From: an uncultured Lachnospiraceae bacterium
GTDB lineage: Bacteria; Bacillota; Clostridia; Lachnospirales; Lachnospiraceae
DNA length: 25,309 bases
NCBI GenBank assembly: GCA_910578605.1
Contig: CAJTQG010000010.1
Span: forward strand, 59,212 to 84,520
Reading direction: 5' to 3'
Shown: positions 7,183 through 13,814 of the stretch, in pieces
Position numbering within the stretch: the first letter of the stretch is position 1
Layout of the letters: every line of letters starts with the position of its first letter
Made by a program: the position numbers and the translations under genes
Notes under the pieces: generated by a model
Told to the model about the DNA's origin: nothing
Seen by the model: only the letters and a program-made list of their open reading frames with translations
Databases searched by the model: none

Positions 7183-8199
7183 ATGATTCGTTCTATTAAA
7201 AAATCTGAGATTGAAAAGTGTGTGGAATTGATTAAAAAAAGTTTTTTAACGGTTGCACTAGAATATGGATTTACAAAAGAAAATGCTCCTAGGTTTACCG
7301 CGTTTTCTACTACGCCTGAAAGGCTGTATCAACAGTATGAGGAAGGCAGGCCTATGTATGGATATTTTGATGATAATAACCAGATTCTAGGATATTATTC
7401 CCTGTATATACAAGGGAATCAGGAATGTGAGTTGAACAATTTATGTGTTAAGCCGGAATGCCGCCATAAAAATATTGGACAAATTTTATTTTTCCACGCA
7501 ATTATGACAGCTGCCTCCCAAAACTGTAAAAAAATGAATATAGGCATTGTGGAGGAAAATAAAAAACTGCGGTCATGGTATGAAAAACTTGGTGCGAATC
7601 ATGTGGGTACTAAAAAATTTGATTTTTTTCCATTTACTTGCGGTTATATGGAAAGATATATGGATACAAAGGGAGGGCACACAGAAGATAACCAGAACGT
7701 GGAGTTTTGGGATGCTTATTATGAGGATGGGACGTTGGCTGGATGCGATTTAGTTCGAGGAGAAAAAATTCCAAAGGGATTGAGACATGCAGTGGCGGAG
7801 GTTTTTGTTATGCACAGGGATGGTTCCATTCTCCTGATGCAGAGGGATTTTGAGAAACCAAACTCTCCGGGATTCTGGGAGAGCAGTGCGGGCGGTTCTG
7901 TTTTAAAGGGAGAATGTTTTAGGGAGGGAGCGAAGAGAGAATTGTTGGAGGAGACAGGAATTAATGCCTGTGACCAGTTAAAAAATCTTTACTATGTCGT
8001 CAAGGATAGAACTATATATCATGGATATTTATATGTGACAGATATTCCAAAAGATGAGGTGCAGCTTCAAAAAGGTGAAACTATTGCATTCCGCTGGGTA
8101 GATCAGCAGGAATTTAAAAAAATTTTTTATTCAGACCAATATGTGGACGGGCTGCGGGAAAGGTTAAGTAAAACGAATCAAAATGTATTTTCCCCTTGA
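7183..8199 (+). CDS. Fusion of GNAT acetyltransferase and Nudix hydrolase
   Basis: The 338-residue protein joins two enzyme domains. Residues about 1-150 look like a GNAT N-acetyltransferase: the beta4/alpha3 acetyl-CoA region reads LNNLCVKPECRHKNIGQ, where the usual R/Q-x-x-G-x-G/A turn is altered to RHKNIGQ, and the closing strand includes SWYEKLGA. Residues about 165-338 form a Nudix domain with a complete Nudix box, GSVLKGE through REL-x-EETGI, at residues 238-260. The surrounding sequence (RHAVAEVFVMHRDGSILLMQR, split over the strand) is like the YfcD/isopentenyl-diphosphate-isomerase-like Nudix group. Substrates of both domains are unknown. I start at 7183 because AGAGGAGG lies 8 nt upstream; the longer frame from 7033 overlaps the promoter and has no ribosome site. 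Confidence 0.85.
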   Translation: MIRSIKKSEIEKCVELIKKSFLTVALEYGFTKENAPRFTAFSTTPERLYQQYEEGRPMYGYFDDNNQILGYYSLYIQGNQECELNNLCVKPECRHKNIGQILFFHAIMTAASQNCKKMNIGIVEENKKLRSWYEKLGANHVGTKKFDFFPFTCGYMERYMDTKGGHTEDNQNVEFWDAYYEDGTLAGCDLVRGEKIPKGLRHAVAEVFVMHRDGSILLMQRDFEKPNSPGFWESSAGGSVLKGECFREGAKRELLEETGINACDQLKNLYYVVKDRTIYHGYLYVTDIPKDEVQLQKGETIAFRWVDQQEFKKIFYSDQYVDGLRERLSKTNQNVFSP

Positions 8200-8214
8200 T
8201 ATGGTCTTATGCTC

Positions 8215-9093
8215 CTATAAAACTATTCGCTCTAGTTCCTGAAGAAATTTCTTGGTTGCCTTTGTGAATATTTGATATTTTTTAAAGATAATATTCATGC
8301 CGATTTTTAGCTCTGGTTCAAGAGGTCTGAAGCAGAGCTGACTGTCGCCGGATGTGTTGATTAGCTTATCAAAGCTGATGGCATAGCCCATGCCCTCCTC
8401 CACCATAAGTGAACCGTTATACAACAGATTGTAGGTTGCAACGATATTTAGATTTTCTCGGCCACATGAAAAGAAATGCCGAAAAGTATCATACTGGAAT
8501 GCCTGGCGGGATAAAATCAAGGGTTTGTCTATTAAATCTTCAGCTCGTATTGTCTTTTTATTACTAAGGGGGGCATCTCTTCGCATAATAACACCCCATG
8601 TATCTTGATAAGGAATAGGAATAAAATCGTATTTGGCAGTATCAATATTTCCAAAAACTAATCCAAAATCAATCAGCCCTCTATCTAAATTTTCTGTCAC
8701 AGAGGCACTGTCCCCACTGATAATATGCATATGAATCATGGGATGATTTTTTTGGAGATTTTGTGCGGCTCTGGCAAGATACCGAATGCCGTCTGTTTCT
8801 CCGGCGCCTATGGTGATATCTCCAGCAATAAAATTGTCTGACAGAGAGATGTCGCTCTCTGTCTTTTTTACTAATTCCATAATTTCTTCTGCCCGCTGCC
8901 GCAAGAGCATTCCCTCTTCTGTCAATGTGATTCGGCGGTTTCCCCGAATCATCAGCTGTTTTCCTAATTCATCTTCTAAATCCTTTAATTGTCTAGAGAG
9001 TGTGGGCTGAGAGAGGTGAAGGGCTTGGGCGGCACCGGAAATACTTTGTTCTCTAGTAACAGCAAGAAAATATTGTAAAACTCTGAATTCCAT
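8215..9093 (-). CDS. LysR-family transcriptional regulator
   Basis: The 292-residue protein has the typical LysR layout. The N-terminal winged HTH (residues 1-60) reads MEFRVLQYFLAVTREQSISG and includes AAQALHLSQPTLSRQLKDLE. A linker helix follows, then a periplasmic-binding-protein-like effector domain (about 90-292). The minus-strand ATG at 9093 has GAGG (9101-9104 on the plus strand) at a good distance; the frame could extend to 9120 without a ribosome site. It converges with the GNAT-Nudix gene with only 15 bp between the stops. LysR regulators usually control the gene transcribed divergently from them; here that position holds only a broken remnant (about 9319-9532), so the original target may be lost. 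The effector is unknown. Confidence 0.9.
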   Translation of the reverse strand: MEFRVLQYFLAVTREQSISGAAQALHLSQPTLSRQLKDLEDELGKQLMIRGNRRITLTEEGMLLRQRAEEIMELVKKTESDISLSDNFIAGDITIGAGETDGIRYLARAAQNLQKNHPMIHMHIISGDSASVTENLDRGLIDFGLVFGNIDTAKYDFIPIPYQDTWGVIMRRDAPLSNKKTIRAEDLIDKPLILSRQAFQYDTFRHFFSCGRENLNIVATYNLLYNGSLMVEEGMGYAISFDKLINTSGDSQLCFRPLEPELKIGMNIIFKKYQIFTKATKKFLQELERIVL

Positions 9094-9318
9094 CTTATTA
9101 CCTCGTTCCATCATGTACAAATCTCAATGGGATATAGTTGCATAATATATAAACTTTAAAAAATATATCATGAATTTAATATAACTGTCAAGCATGTCAA
9201 GGTATTTACTATAAGTATTTGCTATTTAAAATGGACATTGATAAAATAGGTATAAACAGAGCTTCGCCATTAGTGAAGGTTTGGATAAAGGAAAGGAGAA
9301 CCGCTGAGGGATTTGTAG
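9094..9318. other. Divergent intergenic region of the LysR gene
   Basis: AT-rich region that should hold the LysR promoter and any LysR operator. A CTTC (9254-9257 area) to GAAG short inverted repeat and an AAAGGAAAGGAG ribosome-site-like run (about 9288-9299) precede the gene remnant. No specific promoter stands out. Confidence 0.35.
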
Positions 9319-9532
9319 GACAGAATATTAGCTGCATTAGCAACGGCATGAAGAAAAAGAGAACAATATGAAGAAATGAACGAAAAAGGGCTGGTGGTGT
9401 CCGGCCATATGATTGATGAGCGCTATGGAGGCATCATTGCAGCAGGAGATGGAATTTTGGATGGTTATTGAAGGTAATCCTGTATTGGATGACTAGGGAA
9501 ATAAAATTGTTTTAATTAGCAGTGCAGATTAA
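9319..9532 (+). pseudogene. Decayed fragment of an unidentified gene
   Basis: Coding-like sequence survives in pieces. One frame gives DRILAALATA (9319-9348), then a TGA stop, then RKREQYEEMNEKGLVVSGHM and a following YGGIIAAGDGILDGY up to a TGA at 9469-9471. The next frame continues with GNPVLDD, a TAG at 9494-9496, and GNKIVLISSAD ending at the TAA at 9530. Two in-frame stops and one frameshift therefore interrupt what reads as the C-terminal part of a soluble protein. I cannot name the family. Its position, divergent from the LysR gene and followed within 30 bp by the 77-aa gene, suggests it was the regulator's target. Confidence 0.55.
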
Positions 9533-9558
9533 TATGGAAAAAATAGGAAAGAGGTGTT

Positions 9559-9792
9559 ATGATGAGTGAGGAAAATGAAAATGTTATTATTCAAAATTTA
9601 AAGGATGCAGGTTGTAGTCAGGAAACTATCATGTCTTTTGTGGATAATATTAGAGAAAATCGAGTAGAGGAGGGGCTGGGAATCTTGGCGTTACACAGGC
9701 GCTCACTGCTAGATGAACTGCACAGAGAACAAAAGCAGATAGATTGCTTGGATTATCTAGTTTATAAGATGAAAAAAGGAATAGAATTGTGA
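9559..9792 (+). CDS. Small conserved-looking helical protein, 77 aa
   Basis: A 77-residue protein, all-helical by composition, with a central IQNLKDAGCSQETIMSF segment and a basic, amphipathic C-terminal half (LLDELHREQKQIDCLDYLVY). The motif pattern D-A-G-C-S and L-H-x-E-Q-K-x-I-D-C-L-D-Y-L is one I recall from short hypothetical proteins of Lachnospiraceae and related Firmicutes, often beside regulators; no function is established. The start has two consecutive ATGs (9559 and 9562) after GAGGTG; either could be used. The stop is 18 bp before the next gene, so the two probably form an operon. Confidence 0.7.
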   Translation: MMSEENENVIIQNLKDAGCSQETIMSFVDNIRENRVEEGLGILALHRRSLLDELHREQKQIDCLDYLVYKMKKGIEL

Positions 9793-9810
9793 AATGAAAG
9801 GAGCCGGTAA

Positions 9811-10665
9811 ATGATGAAAACGATTTCAAATAAAACCTTTGACGAGGAGAGAGCATTATATGGGGAACAAGAACTGATAGTGAAGGAGTGTAATTTTGAC
9901 GGACCAGCTGACGGGGAGAGTGCTTTTAAGGAGGGATATAAGATAGAGGTGGAGAATTGCTTTTTTAATTTGCGTTACCCCTTTTGGCATGATAATGAGT
10001 TGAAAATTTCTAAGTCACATATGACTGAGCTTTGCAGGGCAGCATTATGGTATTCACATAATATTGAAATCGCAGACACAAAGCTTCATGGTATTAAGGC
10101 GCTGCGGGAATGCAGTAAAGTAAAAATGAGAGGCTGCGATGTTATATCCCCTGAGTTTGGTTGGTCTGTAAAGGATATTGAGATGGAGGACTGCAGTGCA
10201 GAGAGTGAATATTTTATGATGCGCTCAGAACGCCTTACTTTTAGAAATGTGAAGATGAAAGGAAAATATTCTTTCCAGTACATTACAGATTCTGTATTTG
10301 AAAATTGTACTTTTGACACGAAGGATGCCTTTTGGCACGCAAAAAATATTATCGTAAAAAACAGTACAATAAAAGGTGAATATCTTGCCTGGTACTGTGA
10401 GAATGTAACTTTTGAAAACTGCAAAATAATAGGAACGCAGCCTCTTTGTTACTGTAAGGGATTAAAGCTGATTGACTGTGAGATGATTGATACAGACCTT
10501 TGCTTTGAAAAATCGGATGTGGAGGCAAAAGTTACTAAACCGATAATCAGTATTAAAAATCCATTGTCTGGACATATTTATGTTCCAAGTGTAGAGGAGA
10601 TTATTCGTGATGATGAAAAATCATGCGGGGAAATTATTATATATGAGCCATGTTGCTGTGCATAA
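9811..10665 (+). CDS. DUF3737 family protein, predicted right-handed beta-helix
   Basis: The 284-residue protein matches the DUF3737 family: it opens with a TFDEERALYG-like segment, followed by E-L-I-V-K-E-C-N-F-D-G-P-A-D-G-E-S-A and F-K-E. The body is made of recurring N-C-x-F/I strands of about 20 residues (for example VFENCTFD, VTFENCKI, LIDCEM), the pattern of a right-handed parallel beta-helix as in pectate-lyase-like or pentapeptide-like folds. There is no signal peptide, so it should be cytoplasmic. The C-terminus ends in a cysteine cluster (EPCCCA), which is unusual. AAAGGAG is placed well before the ATG at 9811 (a second ATG follows directly). The function is unknown. Confidence 0.85.
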   Translation: MMKTISNKTFDEERALYGEQELIVKECNFDGPADGESAFKEGYKIEVENCFFNLRYPFWHDNELKISKSHMTELCRAALWYSHNIEIADTKLHGIKALRECSKVKMRGCDVISPEFGWSVKDIEMEDCSAESEYFMMRSERLTFRNVKMKGKYSFQYITDSVFENCTFDTKDAFWHAKNIIVKNSTIKGEYLAWYCENVTFENCKIIGTQPLCYCKGLKLIDCEMIDTDLCFEKSDVEAKVTKPIISIKNPLSGHIYVPSVEEIIRDDEKSCGEIIIYEPCCCA

Positions 10666-10766
10666 GCTTTTTGAAGGGGTTTTGCAAACAACTAAATAAT
10701 GTTTTGGTATAAAAGGAGAATTTATAAAATGGTCAATATAACAGAATATAACTAAAATAGGAAATA
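10666..10766 (+). other. Spacer with an 8-codon mini-ORF
   Basis: Downstream of the DUF3737 gene an AAAAGGAG (10711-10718) is followed at 10729 by ATG and only seven more codons before a TAA at 10753-10755. This may be a remnant of a gene start or a chance match. No clear terminator for the DUF3737 gene was found. Confidence 0.3.
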
Positions 10767-10795
10767 CTGACATAATATGTAATTAGTGCTATTGT
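10767..10795 (+). promoter_or_regulatory. Candidate promoter of the riboswitch transcript
   Basis: CTGACA (10767-10772) and TATTGT (10790-10795) are separated by 17 bp. Transcription would begin near 10802, just before the riboswitch aptamer. Confidence 0.5.
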
Positions 10796-10810
10796 ATACC
10801 CAGTAAGTTA

Positions 10811-10900
10811 CACAAGCAAAACAATGGCAAACATGTGAAAACACATGGACGCAAAGCTAGGAGTCTAAGGGGGGTATATAACCTACGATAGTTCGGCTGC
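10811..10900 (+). ncRNA. Cyclic di-GMP-I (GEMM-I) riboswitch aptamer
   Basis: The conserved core elements of the GEMM-I class occur in order: GGCAAAC (10826-10832 area), a 6-bp hairpin CATGTG/CACATG with an A-rich tetraloop (10832-10847), then GGACGCAAAGCTA with GAGTCTAAG after it, a second helix closed through GGGGGT...ACCTACGATAG, and a 3' segment GTTCGGCT (10891-10898) that can pair with AGCAAAAC (10815-10822) as the closing P1 helix with a 2-nt mismatch. In this class the RNA binds c-di-GMP (a variant subgroup binds 3',3'-cGAMP). The 3' P1 strand overlaps the terminator stem, so ligand binding would be expected to favour read-through; that direction is inference. Confidence 0.85.
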
Positions 10901-10931
10901 AAAGAAGTTTTTTCTTGGCAGCCTTTTTTTT
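10895..10931 (+). terminator. Riboswitch-controlled intrinsic terminator
   Basis: GGCTGC (10895-10900) pairs with GCAGCC (10918-10923), AAGAA (10902-10906) pairs with TTCTT (10912-10916), and a run of eight T follows (10924-10931). Its 5' arm is shared with the aptamer's 3' end, the arrangement of a transcriptional expression platform. Confidence 0.9.
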
Positions 10932-10965
10932 GTAAAAAAAGTAAAGCAGGGAAAGGAGGATAGGA

Positions 10966-11085
10966 ATGAAAACTGATACGAAAAAAAGAAAGCAAAAGGA
11001 AAAATACAAGGAGTGTGATTTATCAATAAAAAATATGGAGGTACATAAGCAATGCCATTATTTGCAAAGAGCACAAAAGGTGTAA
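10966..11085 (+). CDS. Possible 39-codon leader peptide overlapping the next start
   Basis: An ATG at 10966 follows an excellent ribosome site (AAAGGAGG, about 10952-10959), better than the GGAGG spaced 10 nt before the next gene. It encodes a very basic 39-residue peptide opening MKTDTKKRKQKEKYKE and stops at 11083-11085, inside the following gene in another frame. It could be a translated leader that couples translation to the secreted protein at 11052, or the remnant of a longer start. Low-complexity Lys/Glu content makes a real function uncertain. Confidence 0.35.
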   Translation: MKTDTKKRKQKEKYKECDLSIKNMEVHKQCHYLQRAQKV

Positions 11086-12142
11086 AAAACAGAAACAAAA
11101 AAGAAAACAAAAGAACAAGTCGAAGAAAAATTGCCATGGTGATGGCAATGACATTCATTTTGAGCGCCGGCACAGGTGTGCAGGCATATGCAGCAGGCGC
11201 TGGGTATACGCTTTTAAGTAGGATATCAGCAGGAAGCGATTATCCTGCTGTGGAAGGACTTGCCATAGAAAAAGGGCAGGCATATGTTTTAAAATATGGA
11301 GGGGAAAATGGATGTACTTACTTTTACGGTGAGAAAACAGGGTTAACACAATTAAAAGACAAAAACGGGGATGTAGTATCATTAGAAGGGTTAGGTCATG
11401 GAAATGATATGACCTACCGAAAAACAGATAAAAAGCTATATATAGCAACTATGGGGAGGTCTATCAAACGCATGCCATTGAGTGGAGATAAAAATAAGAT
11501 TGAGACAATTAAAACAAATTATGATGTTGGCTCCATTGCCTGCTGGCTGAATGCGGATAAATTTATTTTAAAGCGGCATAAATCAAATAAAGATAAAAAA
11601 GAAGATAAACGGACAGAATTTCATCTTGTACAGATAAACGGAACAAAGGTAACGGAAATCTGCACATTTATGGTAAAGGAAGATAAAGGTGAGGAGTTCA
11701 ATCAAGGTATATGTATGTATAAGGGACTTGTCGTAAGGAGGGAACCAGCCTAGCTGGGAGGATTCCTTATGACCTGCGTGCGCATCAGCGCACTTCCTCT
11801 TAATACCTGTATGTTACCTTTTGGAATAACAAGAACAATAACAGCTATATTTACAAAGTGAATGAAAAAATGAGCACTATAGAAAAAAAGGGAAAGAACA
11901 CAAAAACAACAATAGTATATGACAAGACAAGAGTTGCCATGATAGATAAAAATGAGCTGATAAAATCAGCAAAAAATTTAAAAAAACCGCCAAAAGGAAA
12001 ACCAATAAAGATTGAGATAGAATCCATTGCCTTTACAACGGAAGATTATCTGTATTTTACCGCAAATGCCCAATATTTGGATACGTCAAATAATAAAAAA
12101 TCGTTGGATGGCTTATATAGGATAAACAAAAAGATGGCATGA
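11052..12142 (+). pseudogene. Secreted protein gene split by an insertion of about 83 nt
   Basis: The 5' part (11052 to about 11730) encodes a basic N-terminus, a signal peptide (hydrophobic run IAMVMAMTFILSAGTGVQ and a likely AYA-AG cleavage near residue 47) and a region with beta-propeller-like features (VEGLAIEKGQAYVLKYGG, then GLGHGNDMTYR and KKLYIATMG). After M-Y-K-G-L-V the frame runs into foreign sequence and stops at 11751-11753. Coding resumes in the +2 frame from about 11815 (VTFWNNKNNNSYIYKVNEK) and ends at 12142. Removing 83 nt (about 11731-11813) gives one frame of 336 codons including the stop, so the gene was intact before the insertion. It lies directly behind the c-di-GMP-I riboswitch, consistent with c-di-GMP control of an exported protein. 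No named family is assigned with confidence. Confidence 0.75.
11730..11814 (+). mobile_element. Compact two-hairpin insertion inside the secreted-protein gene
   Basis: The intervening DNA folds into two stem-loops. The first pairs GTCGTAAGGA (11730-11739) with TCCTTATGAC (11764-11773), ten pairs with one G-T wobble, with an inner stem CCAGC (11745-11749) and GCTGG (11753-11757). The second pairs GTGCGC (11778-11783) with GCGCAC (11788-11793) around ATCA. It codes for nothing. No clear target-site duplication is seen, and TTAC lies at the right junction (11814-11817). Two hairpins without duplication resemble a non-autonomous IS200/IS605-type palindromic element, but no homologous copy is present in this window to prove mobility; exact edges are uncertain by a few bases. 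Confidence 0.5.
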
Positions 12143-12194
12143 GGAAACAGGAATACAGATATATTCTAGTATAACAACATAGGAGGAATCATTT

Positions 12195-13574
12195 ATGAAA
12201 CGATATCAGCCAATCATACGGTTTCTGATACTTGGCATTATACTTTTATCATGGGGAAAAACAAATGTCAGTGCAGAAACGGTAACGGGAAAACTGGGGG
12301 ACAATATTACATGGAAGCTGGAAATGGAGACAGGTCTGCTTACCATTTCGGGAAAAGGAGATATGCTGGACTGTAAACATAATAAAATACCTACAGCATG
12401 GCCGGGAGACCCTTCTTGTGGATATGAATATTATGAGCAAATGTGGCGCAGTACATGGGAGCAGCAATGGACAGTGAAAAAGGTAGTGATAGAGGAGGGC
12501 GTTACCAGTATTGCCGCCCATGCCTTCCATGATTGCAGTAATTTAGAGACCATTGTCATTCCCGACAGTGTTACCCGCATTGAACATTGTGCTTTTTATG
12601 ATTGTTACAACTTACGTCAAGTGGATATCCCCGACAAGGTGACAGTAATCGAAGATTATGTATTTGATGGATGTAATCTGGAAAAAGTAAAACTGCCTCC
12701 AAATTTGAAAAAAATAGGCTATCGGGCATTTACAGGCTGTGAACTCAAAAAAATCAGCATCCCCGCAAGTGTGGAAATCATAGAAGCACGAGCATTTGAC
12801 GAATGTCTTGACTTGGAAAAGGTAACATGGGATGGTAAGAGCAGGCTGCGGGAGATTAAAACGGAGGCATTTTTAGATTGTAACATTAAAAAACTGACAA
12901 TTCCTGCATCTGTCACAAAGATACAGGACAGCACAGCAGTAAGCGGAGCCTATGCAATTAAAGTGGAGAAGGGGAATAAAAAATACAAATCCAAAGACGG
13001 CGTATTGTTTTCCAAAGACGGAAAAAACCTTATATGCTATCCAAGAAAAAGGAAAGTAAAAACTTACAGAATCCCTAAAGGGGTAAGAACGATAGGAACT
13101 TCTGCTTTTTATTATATGCTTGAAATAGACTTAGGCTATCATCATTTAAAAAAGATTACTATGCCGGACAGTGTGAGGGTGATAAAAAGCCGTGCGTTTA
13201 ATAATCTGGCAGATGTAAAAATAGAGCGTCTCTCCAAAAACTTAAAAAGAATAGAGAAGGATGCATTTCTAGGATGTGACATTATGTCCCTGAAACTGCC
13301 GGACAGCCTTGTTTACATTGGGGATTTGAGTTTTGGAAATATAAAAGGTACCATTGTAATTCCAAAAAATGTAAAGGAAATAGATGATTTTAGTGTGCCG
13401 CCAAAGGTAAAAAAGGTGGTAGTAAAGTCCAAAAAGATAAAGAGCATATCGAAAAAAGCATTTACCTGGAATAAAAAAGTAACCTTTGTCCTTCCAAAAT
13501 CAAAGAAAGCAGCGTATAAGAAGTTATTTACAAAAAAAAGACTGGGAAAGAAGATGAAATTTATTTACCAATAA
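12195..13574 (+). CDS. Secreted BspA-like leucine-rich-repeat protein
   Basis: The 459-residue protein has a signal peptide (about residues 1-28, cleavage near VSA-E) and no membrane anchor or sorting motif that I can see. Residues about 30-60 carry the W-x-L-x-x-x-x-G-x-L-T-I-S-G-x-G-x-M segment that commonly precedes BspA repeats. From about residue 95 it is built of BspA-type (LRR_5) repeats of about 23 residues with the pattern I-P-x-S-V-x-x-I-x-x-x-A-F-x-x-C-x-x-L (for example VIPDSVTRIEHCAFYDCYNL). The C-terminal part is very Lys-rich. Such proteins are surface or secreted adhesins or protein-binding factors. AGGAGGAATCATTT precedes the ATG. It starts 52 bp after the split gene with no terminator between, so it is probably on the same riboswitch-controlled transcript. 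Confidence 0.85.
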   Translation: MKRYQPIIRFLILGIILLSWGKTNVSAETVTGKLGDNITWKLEMETGLLTISGKGDMLDCKHNKIPTAWPGDPSCGYEYYEQMWRSTWEQQWTVKKVVIEEGVTSIAAHAFHDCSNLETIVIPDSVTRIEHCAFYDCYNLRQVDIPDKVTVIEDYVFDGCNLEKVKLPPNLKKIGYRAFTGCELKKISIPASVEIIEARAFDECLDLEKVTWDGKSRLREIKTEAFLDCNIKKLTIPASVTKIQDSTAVSGAYAIKVEKGNKKYKSKDGVLFSKDGKNLICYPRKRKVKTYRIPKGVRTIGTSAFYYMLEIDLGYHHLKKITMPDSVRVIKSRAFNNLADVKIERLSKNLKRIEKDAFLGCDIMSLKLPDSLVYIGDLSFGNIKGTIVIPKNVKEIDDFSVPPKVKKVVVKSKKIKSISKKAFTWNKKVTFVLPKSKKAAYKKLFTKKRLGKKMKFIYQ

Positions 13575-13596
13575 AAATTTATCTCACTTTAAAATG

Positions 13597-13631
13597 TCTC
13601 CTGTCTGAGAATTATTTTTTCTGACAGGAGA
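13597..13631 (+). terminator. Terminator after the LRR protein gene
   Basis: TCTCCTGTC (13597-13605) pairs with GACAGGAGA (13623-13631) around a 17-nt loop that contains a T run, and TATTTTAG follows. The stem is perfect; the tail is moderately T-rich. Confidence 0.7.
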
Positions 13632-13669
13632 TATTTTAGCGCATGTAGTGAAAGTTGTGAAAAAAGTGC

Positions 13670-13698
13670 GTGACAAGGCTTGAGACCTATGCTATAAT
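13670..13698 (+). promoter_or_regulatory. Sigma-A promoter of tig
   Basis: GTGACA (13670-13675) and a perfect TATAAT (13693-13698) are 17 bp apart. Transcription should start near 13705, leaving a leader of about 110 nt that contains only a weak TGCT/AGCA hairpin. Confidence 0.8.
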
Positions 13699-13814
13699 AC
13701 AAAAATGTGTAAATATGCACAAAAGAAGGAGAATAACCCTTTACCTGTTTGCTGAGGGCAGCAATTTGGTCATAGCGCCAACAGGAGAGCATATAAAAGG
13801 AGGATATAAAAGGA

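Noticed and set aside
11730..11814. Group I or group II self-splicing intron
   Set aside because: The insertion is far too short and lacks the catalytic core of either class.
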